64,000 bases of DNA from contig NZ_CP066362.1 in assembly GCF_030323865.1 (NCBI RefSeq), forward strand, positions 682,001 to 746,000, written 5' to 3'. Positions 43,592 through 53,332 of this stretch are shown here, one piece after another. A program made the translations under genes and the position numbers. Origin of the DNA: Pseudarthrobacter defluvii (GTDB lineage Bacteria; Actinomycetota; Actinomycetes; Actinomycetales; Micrococcaceae). The notes beneath the pieces were generated by a model, which saw nothing but the letters and a program-made list of their open reading frames with translations, was not told the origin of the DNA and did not search any database. The first letter of the stretch is position 1, and the number at the start of each line of letters is the position of its first letter.

Positions 43592-45697
43592 ATGCCGCTC
43601 TTCGACACTGCATCCACCATGGACGCCTCCTCGGCTGTTCCCCTCGGTGTCAGCGTCCCACGCGCTGATTCGGGTGGTACCCGCCACCATGCGGGGGGCC
43701 GGGCCAACGTTGCCTGTTTGGCACCCGCCGTCCCAAGCCTGGACATCGCCTACTGCCCTCCGGGCGGGGAGTGGCGGGTCCAGACCCTGCCCAACATCAC
43801 CAGGGGCGTCCACCACGGCATCGTGGAGGACCTGCCCTACGGGTCGCGCTACGGCTTCCGTCCGTCGTCGGACAACCAGCCGTTACCGCCTGCCGTTCCC
43901 ACCGGCAACAACGGCGTCAACGGGTCGGCCAGGCAGCCGCTGCTGCTCGATCCGTACGGCAGGGGAGTGGACCAGCGCGACGGCGTCCTCACCAGCGTCC
44001 GCACCGCCACCGACTTCGACTGGGGAACGGACGAACTCCTGCGCCTTCCCTGGCGCAACACCATCGTCTACGAAGCCCATGTGCGCGGCCAGAGCATGCT
44101 CCATCCGGACGTGCCGAAGGAATTGAGGGGCACCTACGCCGGCCTGGCGCATCCTGCCGTCGTGGAGCACCTCACCAGCCTGGGCATCACATCTGTCCAG
44201 CTGCTGCCTGTCCACTTCCACATCGACGAGCCGCACCTGCAGGACCTGGGGCTCAACAACTACTGGGGGTACAACACCGCTGCCTTCTTTGCCCCGCACC
44301 CCGGGTACGCCACCCAGGCTGCCCAGGAAGCCGGTGCACAGGCGGTCCAGGACGAGTTCAAAGCCATGGTCAAGGCCCTGCACGCCGCCGGGCTGGAGGT
44401 CATCCTCGACGTCGTCTACAACCACACCGCAGAGGGCGGCGTGGAGGGGCCGGTCCTGAACTTCAAGGGACTGGGGAAGGACGCCTACTACCGGGTGGAC
44501 GAGCACGGCAAATTCGTCGACACCACAGGCTGCGGCAACGCGCTCAACTTCGCGGACCCGCGCGTGGTCCAGCTGGTCACCGATTCGCTGCGGTACTGGG
44601 TGGATGAGTTCCACATCGACGGCTTCCGCTTCGACCTGGCCGTCACGTTATGCCGTAACGCCGCGAACGAATTCGATCCCAAGCACCCCTTCCTCACCGG
44701 CGTCGCCGCCGATCCCGTCCTGTCCGAGGTCAAGCTGATCGCCGAACCCTGGGACATAGGCTACGGCGGCTGGCAGACCGGCCAGTTCCCGCCCGGGTGG
44801 GTGGACTGGAACGACCACTTCCGGGATTCAGTGCGGACCTTCTGGCTGGCAGACCGTGCCGCGATTGATGCCGGCGGGCACGGGGGAACCATGGCCAAGC
44901 TAGCGGACGCGCTGTCCGGTTCCGCAGGCCTCTTCCAGGCCTCCGGCCGCTCGCGCCTGGCGTCGGTCAACTTCGTCACCGCCCACGACGGCTTCACCAT
45001 GAACGACCTCGTATCCTACGACCGCAAGCACAACGAGGACAACGGCGAAGAAAACAGGGACGGCCACGGGGACAACCGCAGCTACAACCACGGCGTGGAG
45101 GGCCCCACCGAGAACGGCGCGATCCTGGCGAAGCGTGCCCAGTCCAGGCGCAACCTCATGGCATCGCTGATGGTGTCCTTGGGGGTGCCCATGATCGCCG
45201 CCGGCGACGAGCTGGCAAGGACGCAGCAAGGCAACAACAACGCCTACTGCCAGGACAACCACATCACCTGGCTGGACTGGACGTTGTCGCCTGAAGCACA
45301 CGAAATGCTGCGCAGCACCAAGCGGTACATCCGGTTGCGCAAGGAGTTCCTGGCCGCCCAGCCACACGATTTCCCGGTCCGGGACGAGCAGTCCTACCTC
45401 TACTGGTTCGACCACGACGGGCAGCCCATGTCCGCCGACCGCTGGAACGATCCGCACTGCCGGGTCATGCAGCTCCTGCTGGGAGACGACAACGGCGAGC
45501 TGGCCGGCCTGGTGGTGGTCAACGGCAGCGCCTCCGACGTGGAGGTCACGCTCCCGGACGCAGGGAGGCGGAGCCCCAGCCTGTTCGAGCTCCGGCTGAC
45601 CACCTCGCCGCGGCACAAAGAGCGGCAGGGCATCCAGGTGCCGTCGGGGGAAACCGACCTCGCAGAGGCCAACTCCATCAGCATCTACCGCACGTAG
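43592..45697 (+). CDS. glgX: Glycogen debranching enzyme GlgX
   Basis: This roughly 700-residue GH13 enzyme hydrolyses alpha-1,6 branch points of limit dextrins. An N-terminal CBM48-like region (to about 130) precedes the barrel: VVYNHTAEGG, DGFRFDLAVTL (nucleophile Asp), IAEPWDIGYGGWQTG (acid/base Glu), and VTAHDGFTMNDL with the transition-state Asp. NGEENRDGHGDNRSYNHG is typical of GlgX. Starts at 43583, 43586 and 43592 are in frame; AGGTG at 43581-43585 fits the last best. The RNase gene follows after 43 nt. It works with GlgP, encoded nearby, in glycogen breakdown. Confidence 0.92.
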   Translation: MPLFDTASTMDASSAVPLGVSVPRADSGGTRHHAGGRANVACLAPAVPSLDIAYCPPGGEWRVQTLPNITRGVHHGIVEDLPYGSRYGFRPSSDNQPLPPAVPTGNNGVNGSARQPLLLDPYGRGVDQRDGVLTSVRTATDFDWGTDELLRLPWRNTIVYEAHVRGQSMLHPDVPKELRGTYAGLAHPAVVEHLTSLGITSVQLLPVHFHIDEPHLQDLGLNNYWGYNTAAFFAPHPGYATQAAQEAGAQAVQDEFKAMVKALHAAGLEVILDVVYNHTAEGGVEGPVLNFKGLGKDAYYRVDEHGKFVDTTGCGNALNFADPRVVQLVTDSLRYWVDEFHIDGFRFDLAVTLCRNAANEFDPKHPFLTGVAADPVLSEVKLIAEPWDIGYGGWQTGQFPPGWVDWNDHFRDSVRTFWLADRAAIDAGGHGGTMAKLADALSGSAGLFQASGRSRLASVNFVTAHDGFTMNDLVSYDRKHNEDNGEENRDGHGDNRSYNHGVEGPTENGAILAKRAQSRRNLMASLMVSLGVPMIAAGDELARTQQGNNNAYCQDNHITWLDWTLSPEAHEMLRSTKRYIRLRKEFLAAQPHDFPVRDEQSYLYWFDHDGQPMSADRWNDPHCRVMQLLLGDDNGELAGLVVVNGSASDVEVTLPDAGRRSPSLFELRLTTSPRHKERQGIQVPSGETDLAEANSISIYRT

Positions 45698-45740
45698 ACG
45701 CCTCCAAAAATCAGCCAACCAGCCGGCAGGTACACCCCGA

Positions 45741-46229
45741 ATGCGCAACCGCTCCATCGTTCCCTTGCTCATCACCACCCTGGTGGTGCTTGCCATGGTG
45801 GCCTTCGGCGGGGCAGGGCTTCTGGGCGGGCAGACCGAAAGTACGACGCCGGGAACGGCATCCAGCCAGGCGTCCACTCCGGGCGGCACGGCTGCGTCAG
45901 GGGCGGCGAAGCAGTCTGCGCCCCACCGGGCGGCCAACCCGTCCAGCCTTCCGGAAATCCGGGAGTCGGCGCTCCCTTTGGAGGGCCGCAGGGTGCTGGC
46001 GCTGATCCGCGCGGGCGGCCCGTACCAGTACAGCCAGGATGACCAGGTATTCGGAAACTTCGAGCAGGTCCTGCCGGCCAAGGACCGGGGCTACTACCGC
46101 GAATACACGGTTCCCACGCCCGGCGAAGCGGACCGGGGCGCCCGGCGCATCGTCGCAGGGAACGGCGGCGAAAAGTATTACACCGGGGACCACTACTCAA
46201 CGTTCAAGTACATAGCGGAAGGCAGCTAG
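45741..46229 (+). CDS. Exported guanyl-specific ribonuclease (barnase/RNase Sa type)
   Basis: This 162-residue protein has an N-terminal signal or anchor helix (IVPLLITTLVVLAMVAFGGAGLL, residues 6-28), a Ser/Thr/Ala-rich linker (about 30-70) and a C-terminal microbial RNase domain of about 90 residues. The catalytic pattern of RNase Sa is visible: Glu in YYREYTVPTPG, Arg in GARRIVAGN and His in YYTGDHYSTFKYI. No cysteines occur. It should cleave RNA after guanosine, outside the membrane. The following gene encodes a barstar-like protein, the expected intracellular inhibitor. Whether the helix is cleaved is unclear. Confidence 0.88.
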   Translation: MRNRSIVPLLITTLVVLAMVAFGGAGLLGGQTESTTPGTASSQASTPGGTAASGAAKQSAPHRAANPSSLPEIRESALPLEGRRVLALIRAGGPYQYSQDDQVFGNFEQVLPAKDRGYYREYTVPTPGEADRGARRIVAGNGGEKYYTGDHYSTFKYIAEGS

Positions 46230-46236
46230 CACAACC

Positions 46237-46593
46237 ATGAGAATCTTCTCCGGCGACACCTGGACCCTGGAAGAACTGCAGGAACAGGTAGCCGACGCCG
46301 GCCGCCGCAGCGTGGTGGTCCCGCCCGCTGACAGCAAGCGCGCCGTCCTGGAAACCTTCGGTGAGGTCCTGGACTTCCCCGAACACTATGGCGTGAACCT
46401 CGACGCCCTGAACGACTCGCTCCATGACTTCGCAGACAGCATCACCGAGAACGGCAACCCGCCCGTCACGGTCCTGTGGCAGGTGGCCGCCCCGTTCCGC
46501 AGCGACCGGTCGTTCGGTATCATCTGCGAGATCCTGCAGGACGCCGAACGCTACGCGGGCAAGGACCTGGCCGTCACCGCCGTGCTGCTCTGA
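46237..46593 (+). CDS. Barstar-like ribonuclease inhibitor
   Basis: This 118-residue protein of the barstar family is predicted to bind and block the RNase encoded just upstream, 7 nt before this ATG. Family features are VLETFGEVLDFPEHYGVNLDALNDSLHDF (acidic helix and loop that fill the RNase active site; about residues 40-70) and a C-terminal strand LAVTAVLL. It has no signal peptide, so it acts in the cytoplasm. The adjacency of enzyme and inhibitor supports the pair. Confidence 0.9.
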   Translation: MRIFSGDTWTLEELQEQVADAGRRSVVVPPADSKRAVLETFGEVLDFPEHYGVNLDALNDSLHDFADSITENGNPPVTVLWQVAAPFRSDRSFGIICEILQDAERYAGKDLAVTAVLL

Positions 46594-46629
46594 AGCAGCT
46601 CTTATTGCCCTGGTGGCGGCGCGCCGCAG

Positions 46630-48417
46630 CTAGCCCTGTGGGCGCTCCTCGTGTGAAACATAGGTGTCAAGCAGTGCCGAAGCCCTGCCGCCGTCGTCCT
46701 CCGCTGCCAGGCCCTTGCGCATGCTGTCCGCTTTCTGCCGCCCTGCCGGGAACGGCGGCAGCAGCGGGATCTCGGGGTCGGTCAGTACCTCGATCACCAC
46801 GGGGCAGTCCGCCGCGAAGGCCTGCTCCCACGCCTCCGCAAGCAGCTCAGGATCCTCCACGCGGATGCCTTTGAGCCCGAGCAGATCGGCGTAGCCGGCG
46901 AAGGGAAAATCGGGCAGTTCCTGGCTCGCGGCAAAGCGCGGCTCGGCCTCCGACTCACGCTGCTCCCACGTGACCTCGGTCAACTCCCGGTTATTGAACA
47001 CGCACACCACGAACCGGGGGTCCTGCCACTGGCGCCAGCGGTGCGCCACTGTGACCAGCTCCGCTACGCCCAGCATCTGCATGGCGCCATCCCCGGCCAG
47101 GGCCAGCAGCGGACGGTCAGGGTGGGCGAGCTTGGCGGCGATCCCGTACGGGATGGAGCAGCCCATGCTGGCAAGCGTCCCGGAAAGGTGCGCAGGGACG
47201 CCCTGGGGCAGCACCAGTTGGCGGGCGTACCAGTAGACGCAGCTTCCGACGTCGACACTCACCATGGCGTCTCCGGGCAGCCGGCCGTTGAGCTCCCGCA
47301 CCACCCGTTCCGGGTTGACGGGGCTGGCCGCGACGGCGGCACGGTCTGCCGCCAGGATCCGCCAGCGGCTGACTTCTTCCTCCACCTCCGAGCGCCACTG
47401 GGTCCGCGGACGGTGTTCCAGCCGCTGGTTCAGGGCCTCAAGGGCCGAAGCGGCGTCCCCTGCCAGGCCAACCTCCACGGGGTAGCGGTTGCCGATCTTC
47501 TTCTCGTCAATGTCGATCTGGACGGTACGCGCGGCGCCGGGCGGCGGATAGAACTCCGTCCAGGGATCGTTGGAGCCCACGATCAGGAGGGCGTCGCAGC
47601 TGCCCAGCAGGTGCGCGCTGGCCGTGGTGCCAAGGTGGCCCATCGTTCCCACCGCGATGGGCAGGCTCTCATCCACGTAAGGCTTGCCCAGCAGGCTGGT
47701 GGCGATTCCCGCACTAAGCTTCTCGGCAATCGCCACTACTTCGTCGCGTGCGTGCCTGGCTCCCTGGCCCACCAGGAGTGCCACCCGTTCCGCCGAATTG
47801 AGCAGGGCGGCCGCCGCGGCGAGGTCCTCTTCGCGGGGAGTCTTGGCCGCGGCGCTCCAGGACGGTGCGGTGACCACGATGCCGTGCTGCTGCCCAAGCT
47901 CCGGCGCAGGTTCGGACTGCACGTCGTGGGGGATGATCACCACGCAGGGGGAGGAGGTGGCCTTCGCCGTCCGGAAGGCCCGGTCCAGCACCATGGGCAC
48001 CTGCTCCGCCGCGCTGACCTGCTGCACGAACTGGGAAGCAACGTCCTTGAACAGCGCCATGAGGTCGATTTCCTGCATGTAGGCAGAACCCAGCACTGTA
48101 CGGCTCTGTTGTCCCACGATCGCCACCAGCGGCACGCCGTCCAGCTTGGCGTCATACAGCCCGTTGAGCAGGTGGACAGCGCCGGGGCCCTGGGTGGAGG
48201 TGACCACCCCTACGCCGCCGGTGTATTTGCCGTGGCCCACAGCCATGAACGCGGCCGACTCCTCATGCCGCGCCTGGACAAACTCAACCTGTCCCTCACT
48301 GCGGCGCAGGGCGCCCATGAAGCCGTTGATGCCGTCCCCGCTGTAGCCGAAGACCCGGTCCACACCCCACGTGGTGAGGCGCTCCACGATTACATCGGCC
48401 ACCGTGCGTTCGGTCAT
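46630..48417 (-). CDS. TPP-dependent pyruvate oxidase/dehydrogenase-like enzyme (PoxB type)
   Basis: This 595-residue thiamine-diphosphate enzyme has the N-terminal TPP pyrimidine domain with the catalytic Glu in ARHEESAAFMAVGHGKYTG (near residue 53), a central domain (about 195-330), and the TPP-binding motif GDGAMQMLGVAELVTVAHRW...VFNN near 438. Overall layout fits pyruvate:quinone oxidoreductase (PoxB) or related acetolactate-synthase-like enzymes; a C-terminal membrane-binding helix as in E. coli PoxB is not obvious. Perfect SD AGGAGG lies about 5 nt before ATG 48417. It stands alone between the barstar gene and glgP. Confidence 0.85.
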   Translation of the reverse strand: MTERTVADVIVERLTTWGVDRVFGYSGDGINGFMGALRRSEGQVEFVQARHEESAAFMAVGHGKYTGGVGVVTSTQGPGAVHLLNGLYDAKLDGVPLVAIVGQQSRTVLGSAYMQEIDLMALFKDVASQFVQQVSAAEQVPMVLDRAFRTAKATSSPCVVIIPHDVQSEPAPELGQQHGIVVTAPSWSAAAKTPREEDLAAAAALLNSAERVALLVGQGARHARDEVVAIAEKLSAGIATSLLGKPYVDESLPIAVGTMGHLGTTASAHLLGSCDALLIVGSNDPWTEFYPPPGAARTVQIDIDEKKIGNRYPVEVGLAGDAASALEALNQRLEHRPRTQWRSEVEEEVSRWRILAADRAAVAASPVNPERVVRELNGRLPGDAMVSVDVGSCVYWYARQLVLPQGVPAHLSGTLASMGCSIPYGIAAKLAHPDRPLLALAGDGAMQMLGVAELVTVAHRWRQWQDPRFVVCVFNNRELTEVTWEQRESEAEPRFAASQELPDFPFAGYADLLGLKGIRVEDPELLAEAWEQAFAADCPVVIEVLTDPEIPLLPPFPAGRQKADSMRKGLAAEDDGGRASALLDTYVSHEERPQG

Positions 48418-48433
48418 TGGTCCTCCTAGGGTG

Positions 48434-48459
48434 GGTTCCTGGCCTGCCTGCCAGGAACC
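48434..48459 (-). terminator. Hairpin at the 3' end of glgP
   Basis: GGTTCCTGGC (48434-48443) pairs perfectly with GCCAGGAACC (48450-48459) across a 6-nt loop. It lies between the glgP stop and the start of the next minus-strand gene. No U-run is evident. Confidence 0.55.
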
Positions 48460-48479
48460 GTACCCATCGGACCCGGGGG

Positions 48480-51119
48480 CTATGCGTTGACGATCAGTCC
48501 CAGCTCGGCCTTGGACGCAAGGGCCTCATGCCGCGGCAGGACCCGGACGGTGTAGCCGAAGGGCCCGGAGCGGTCGATCACCAGGGAACCGCTGAACAGG
48601 TGGCGCCCGTTGCCGAGGTCCTCCTTCACCTGCAGCTCCATCATGGTGATGTCCGCCAGGGTGTCGTTCTCTTCCGCCCGCCCGTAGGCCACCTCCACGC
48701 AGACATCATCCGGGGTGAGCGCGTTCAGGGCCACGTAAGCGTTGACCTGCAGGGTGTCGCCGATCTGCGGATCCTCGGACACGCCCACGGAATCCACATG
48801 CTCCACATGCACCTGCGGCCACGCTCCGCGGACCTTCGCCGACCAGGACGCCAGCGCCCGGGCCTGGGCGTAGGAGTTGGCGGTGGCGCTGCGGCCCGCG
48901 TCGGCGGCGGGACGGTACAGGATGTTCACGTAGTCCCGGAGCATGCGCTCGGCGGAGACCTGCGGACCGAGGTGGGAGAGGGTGTGCTTGATCATGGACA
49001 CCCAGTGGGTGGGCACGGTTTCGCTCCTGGTGGTCGAGGGGCCGGCCGCGCCGGCGCCCTCGGAGACCGTGCCGCCGTAGAAGCGGGGGGCCACCTGCGT
49101 CTCCAGCAGCTCGTACAGTGCGGCAGCCTCGATGTCGTCGCGTTCCTCGGGCGAGGCGTCGTTGTTGGCGGTGGGGATGGCCCAGCCGTTCTCGCCGTCG
49201 TACATCTCATCCCACCAGCCATCCAGGACGGACAGGTTCAGCGACCCGTTCAGTGCCGCCTTCATGCCTGACGTGCCACAGGCTTCCAGAGGGCGCAGCG
49301 GGTTGTTCAGCCAGACGTCGCAGCCGGGGAACAAGGTCCTGGCCATGGCGATGTCGTAGTTGGGCAGGAACGCAATCCGGTGCCTGATTTCCGGATCATC
49401 CGAGAAACGCACCAGGTCCTGGATCATTTTCTTGCCGGCGTCGTCGGCGGGGTGGGACTTGCCGGCGATGACCAACTGGATGGGGTGGTCCTTGTGCAGG
49501 AGCAGTGCCTTGAGCCGGGCCGGTTCGCGCAGCATCAGGGTGAGCCGCTTGTAGGTGGGCACGCGGCGGGCGAATCCGATGGTGAGCACGTCCGGGTCCA
49601 GGACGTTGTCTGTCCAGCCAAGCTCGGCATCGGCGGCACCGCGCTTCTTCCACGCGGCACGCAGCCTGCGCCGGACGTCCTCCACCAGGGCCGCCCGCAG
49701 TTCCCGCCGCAGGGCCCAGACGTCGGCGTCGCTGACGTTGTAGGCGAGGTCCCACTTGCCCAGCGCTTCCGCCTCGCTCCCGAACTGGTCGCGGGCCAGC
49801 TTGGAGATGCGGCTGTCCACCCACGTGGGCACGTGGACGCCGTTGGTCACGGAGGTGATGGGCACCTCCGAGTGGTCGAAGCCGGGCCACAGCGCGGAGA
49901 ACATGCCGCGCGACACTTCACCATGGAGCTTGGCCACGCCGTTGGCGCGCTGGGCCAGGCGCAGGCCCATGACGGCCATGTTGAAGACGGAGGGGTTTCC
50001 GTCCGCGTAGTTTTCCCGGCCGAGTTCCAGGACCCGGTCCACCGGCACCGCGGGGGCCAGGCCGGCCTGGAAGAAGTGGCTGATCTGGTTGATTTCGAAC
50101 CTGTCGATGCCGGCCGGGACGGGCGTGTGGGTGGTGAACACGGTTGAGGCACGCCCGGCAGCCAGCGCTTCGTCGAACGTCAGTGCCTGCTCACCGGACA
50201 TCAGTTCCTGGATGCGTTCGATGCCCAGGAACCCGGCGTGGCCCTCGTTGGTGTGGAACACTTCCGGGGCCGCGCAGCCGGTCAGTTTCTGGAAGGCGCG
50301 CAGGGCCTTGACCCCGCCCATGCCGAGCAGCAGTTCCTGCTGCAGCCGGTGATCGCCGCCGCCGCCGTACAGCCGGTCGGTGATGCTGCGGGCGGCATCG
50401 TCGTTGCCGGGAACGTTGGAGTCCAGGAGGAGCAGGGGTACGCGTCCGACGTCGGCCCGCCAGATGTGTGCCAGCAGGCGCCGGCCGTTGGGCAGGGGGA
50501 GGGAGATCTCCAGTGCCTTGCCGTTGCCGTCCGGGGACGGCTCGCGGAGCAGGGTGAGCGGCAGCCCGTCCGGGTCCAGGACCGGGTAGGTCTCCTGCTG
50601 CCAGGCGTCGCGGGAGAGGGACTGCTTGAAATAGCCGGCCTGGTAGAGCAGGCCCACGCCGATCAGGGGGACGCCCAGGTCCGAGGCCGCCTTGAGGTGG
50701 TCACCGGCAAGGATGCCCAGGCCGCCGGAATACTGGGGAAGGACCTCGGTGATGCCGAACTCGGGGGAGAAGTAGGCAATGGAGGCCGGAGCATCGGGCC
50801 CCAGTCCCTGGTACCAGCGCGGCTCCTCAAGATACCTGTCAAGGTCCTTTTCGGCGGCACGCACCCGCTCCACCACAGACTGATCCGCGGCGAGCTGCTG
50901 GAACTCCTCACGGCTCACCATCCCCAGGAAACCTATGGGGTCCTGCCCGCTTTCCTCCCACAGGCGCGGGTTCAGCCCGGCGAAGAGTTCCCGGGTGGGG
51001 CGGTGCCAGGACCACCGCAAATTGCTGGCCAGCCGGGCCAGCGGCCGAATGGGCTCGGGGAGGACTGTACGGACCGTAAACCTGCGGATTGCCTTCACCT
51101 GCGTCACACTAACCGACAA
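48480..51119 (-). CDS. glgP: Alpha-glucan phosphorylase GlgP
   Basis: This 879-residue GT35 enzyme releases glucose 1-phosphate from glycogen or maltodextrin. It has the N-terminal DUF3417 region (LASNLRWSWHRPTRELFAGL, about residues 28-50) of the actinobacterial/archaeal type. ILAGDHLKAASDLGVPL is near 135. The PLP-binding lysine is in EACGTSGMKAALNGSLNLS near 622 (canonical TS-x-MK). A C-terminal beta domain (about 720-879) follows. It is divergent from glgE with 131 bp between the starts, so degradation and synthesis of alpha-glucan share a control region. Confidence 0.93.
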   Translation of the reverse strand: MSVSVTQVKAIRRFTVRTVLPEPIRPLARLASNLRWSWHRPTRELFAGLNPRLWEESGQDPIGFLGMVSREEFQQLAADQSVVERVRAAEKDLDRYLEEPRWYQGLGPDAPASIAYFSPEFGITEVLPQYSGGLGILAGDHLKAASDLGVPLIGVGLLYQAGYFKQSLSRDAWQQETYPVLDPDGLPLTLLREPSPDGNGKALEISLPLPNGRRLLAHIWRADVGRVPLLLLDSNVPGNDDAARSITDRLYGGGGDHRLQQELLLGMGGVKALRAFQKLTGCAAPEVFHTNEGHAGFLGIERIQELMSGEQALTFDEALAAGRASTVFTTHTPVPAGIDRFEINQISHFFQAGLAPAVPVDRVLELGRENYADGNPSVFNMAVMGLRLAQRANGVAKLHGEVSRGMFSALWPGFDHSEVPITSVTNGVHVPTWVDSRISKLARDQFGSEAEALGKWDLAYNVSDADVWALRRELRAALVEDVRRRLRAAWKKRGAADAELGWTDNVLDPDVLTIGFARRVPTYKRLTLMLREPARLKALLLHKDHPIQLVIAGKSHPADDAGKKMIQDLVRFSDDPEIRHRIAFLPNYDIAMARTLFPGCDVWLNNPLRPLEACGTSGMKAALNGSLNLSVLDGWWDEMYDGENGWAIPTANNDASPEERDDIEAAALYELLETQVAPRFYGGTVSEGAGAAGPSTTRSETVPTHWVSMIKHTLSHLGPQVSAERMLRDYVNILYRPAADAGRSATANSYAQARALASWSAKVRGAWPQVHVEHVDSVGVSEDPQIGDTLQVNAYVALNALTPDDVCVEVAYGRAEENDTLADITMMELQVKEDLGNGRHLFSGSLVIDRSGPFGYTVRVLPRHEALASKAELGLIVNA

Positions 51120-51250
51120 CCTGCGCGGCCGGAACCAGCTTTCGGTTTCTTTTGGGTAAATGACAGGGGCGTGAAGAAATTGGGCCGCGGCACGGCGTAT
51201 TTAGTGAGCAGGCTTAGCAATCCTGCCCATTTCTCGCTAACGTCAAGCCT

Positions 51251-53332
51251 GTGACGACTAACTCAGGAACCAGTGCAGCATCCACCAAAATGCCCCAGCG
51301 CCGAATCACCGAGGGCCTGCGGTTCGGACGTTTTCCCATCACCGCCGTGCAGCCTGTCGTCGAGGACGGCAAGTTCCCGGCCAAGGCCCTGCCCGGCGAA
51401 GCGATCGTGGTGGGCGCCACCGCCTTCCGCGAAGGCCATGACATGCTCGGTGTCAGCGCAGTGCTCCTGGACCCCTCCGGTGCAGAGCGGCAGCGCGTCC
51501 GGCTTGCGCCGCCCCGCGGGGAACGCGGCATGGGGACGGACCGCTGGGAAGGCGTGCTCACGCCGTCGGAAACCGGAAACTGGTCCTTCGTCATCGAAGC
51601 CTGGCACGACCGCTACGGCACCTGGCACCACAACGCGGAGGTCAAGATCGACGCCGGCATCGACGTCGAACTCATGCTTTCGGAGGGTGCCAAGCTGCTT
51701 GGCGAAGCCGCCGCAGAGGACTTCCGGGACGACGTGGACCGGGCGGCCCTGCAGCGTGCCGCGGACGTCCTCGCGGACCAGTCCCGCAGCACCGAGGAAC
51801 GCCTCGGGGCGGGATTCAGCGCGGAGATAGCGGACATCGTTGCCCGCCAGCCAATCCGCGAACTGGTGACCGTGTCCCGGAAATACCCCCTGCTGGTGGA
51901 GCGGGACCGTGCCGGCCGCGGCGCCTGGTACGAGTTTTTCCCCCGGTCCGAAGGCGCCGTCAAGGACCACAACACCGGCGCGTGGACCTCAGGGAACTTC
52001 CGGACCGCGGCAAAGCGGCTCGACGCCGTGGCGGCCATGGGCTTCGACGTCCTGTACATGCCGCCCATCCACCCCATCGGCCTGCAGCACCGCAAGGGCC
52101 CCAACAACACCCTCGTGGCAGGCCCCAACGATCCCGGCTCGCCATGGGCCATTGGAGCCAAGGAGGGCGGCCACGACGCCATCCATCCCGACCTGGGCAC
52201 CTTCGAGGATTTTGACGCCTTCGTGGCGCGGGCCAACGAGCTGGGCCTGGAAGTAGCCCTGGACCTCGCGCTGCAGGCAGCACCGGACCACCCGTGGGTG
52301 CAGTCCCATCCGGAGTGGTTTACCACCCGGGTGGACGGCAGCATTGCCTATGCGGAAAACCCGCCAAAGAAGTACCAGGACATATATCCGCTCAATTTCG
52401 ACAATGACCCGGAAGGCCTTTCCCAGGAAATTCTGCGGATTGTGCTCCTTTGGGTCAGCCACGGGGTAAAGATTTTCCGGGTGGATAACCCGCATACCAA
52501 GCCCGTGTGGTTCTGGGAATGGCTTATTGCGGAAGTGAATAAAGCCGAACCCGGCGTGGTGTTCCTCGCCGAAGCCTTCACACGACCCGCCATGATGCAC
52601 GCACTGGGCAGGGCAGGCTTCCAGCAGTCCTACACCTACTTCACGTGGCGGAACACCAAGAAGGAAATCCAGGAATACTTCGACGAGGTCAGCCACGAGT
52701 CCCCGGCGTTCTTCCGCCCGAACTTCTTCGTCAACACCCCGGACATCCTCACCGAATTCCTGCAGTATGGGGGACCGGCGGCATTCCGGATCCGGGCGGT
52801 GCTTGCCTCAACCGGAAGCCCGCTCTGGGGCGTCTACGCCGGCTACGAGCTGTTCGAGCACGTGGCCCGGCCCGGCGCGGAGGAGTACATCGACAACGAG
52901 AAGTTCGAATACAAGGCACGCGACTGGGATGCGGCCGCCGAATCAGGGCGCTCGCTGGCCCCGTACATCACGCGGCTTAACCACATCCGGCGGGACCACC
53001 CGGCGCTGCTGGACCTGCAGAACCTGACGGTGCACCAGAGCACCGATGACTCCACCGTGGTCTTCTCCAAGCACAAGACGCTTCCCGACGGTTCCAAGGA
53101 CACCATCATCGTGGTGGTCAACGTGGATCCGCACGTCACCAAGGAATGCAGCGTGGCCCTGGACCTGGCAGCCCTGGAACTGGACCCGCAGGACCTCACC
53201 CCGGGCGGCGGCTTCTACGTGGACGACCTGATCTCCGGCCAAAGCTGGGAATGGGGCGAGTACAACTACGTGCGCCTGGATCCGCACGTGGAGCCCGCCC
53301 ACATCCTGAGCGTGAGGAGAATGCATCAGTGA
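51251..53332 (+). CDS. glgE: Alpha-1,4-glucan:maltose-1-phosphate maltosyltransferase GlgE
   Basis: This 693-residue GH13_3 enzyme transfers maltosyl units from maltose 1-phosphate to growing alpha-1,4-glucan. The N-terminal domain (about 20-200) is followed by the barrel: GFDVLYMPPIHPIG, IFRVDNPHTKPVWFWEWLI (nucleophile Asp, near residue 415) and VFLAEAFTRPAMMHALG (acid/base Glu). The VDNPHTKPVWFW string is diagnostic of GlgE against other GH13 enzymes. It starts with GTG 51251 and overlaps treS by four bases. Its donor is supplied by TreS plus maltokinase from the same operon. Confidence 0.95.
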   Translation: MTTNSGTSAASTKMPQRRITEGLRFGRFPITAVQPVVEDGKFPAKALPGEAIVVGATAFREGHDMLGVSAVLLDPSGAERQRVRLAPPRGERGMGTDRWEGVLTPSETGNWSFVIEAWHDRYGTWHHNAEVKIDAGIDVELMLSEGAKLLGEAAAEDFRDDVDRAALQRAADVLADQSRSTEERLGAGFSAEIADIVARQPIRELVTVSRKYPLLVERDRAGRGAWYEFFPRSEGAVKDHNTGAWTSGNFRTAAKRLDAVAAMGFDVLYMPPIHPIGLQHRKGPNNTLVAGPNDPGSPWAIGAKEGGHDAIHPDLGTFEDFDAFVARANELGLEVALDLALQAAPDHPWVQSHPEWFTTRVDGSIAYAENPPKKYQDIYPLNFDNDPEGLSQEILRIVLLWVSHGVKIFRVDNPHTKPVWFWEWLIAEVNKAEPGVVFLAEAFTRPAMMHALGRAGFQQSYTYFTWRNTKKEIQEYFDEVSHESPAFFRPNFFVNTPDILTEFLQYGGPAAFRIRAVLASTGSPLWGVYAGYELFEHVARPGAEEYIDNEKFEYKARDWDAAAESGRSLAPYITRLNHIRRDHPALLDLQNLTVHQSTDDSTVVFSKHKTLPDGSKDTIIVVVNVDPHVTKECSVALDLAALELDPQDLTPGGGFYVDDLISGQSWEWGEYNYVRLDPHVEPAHILSVRRMHQ

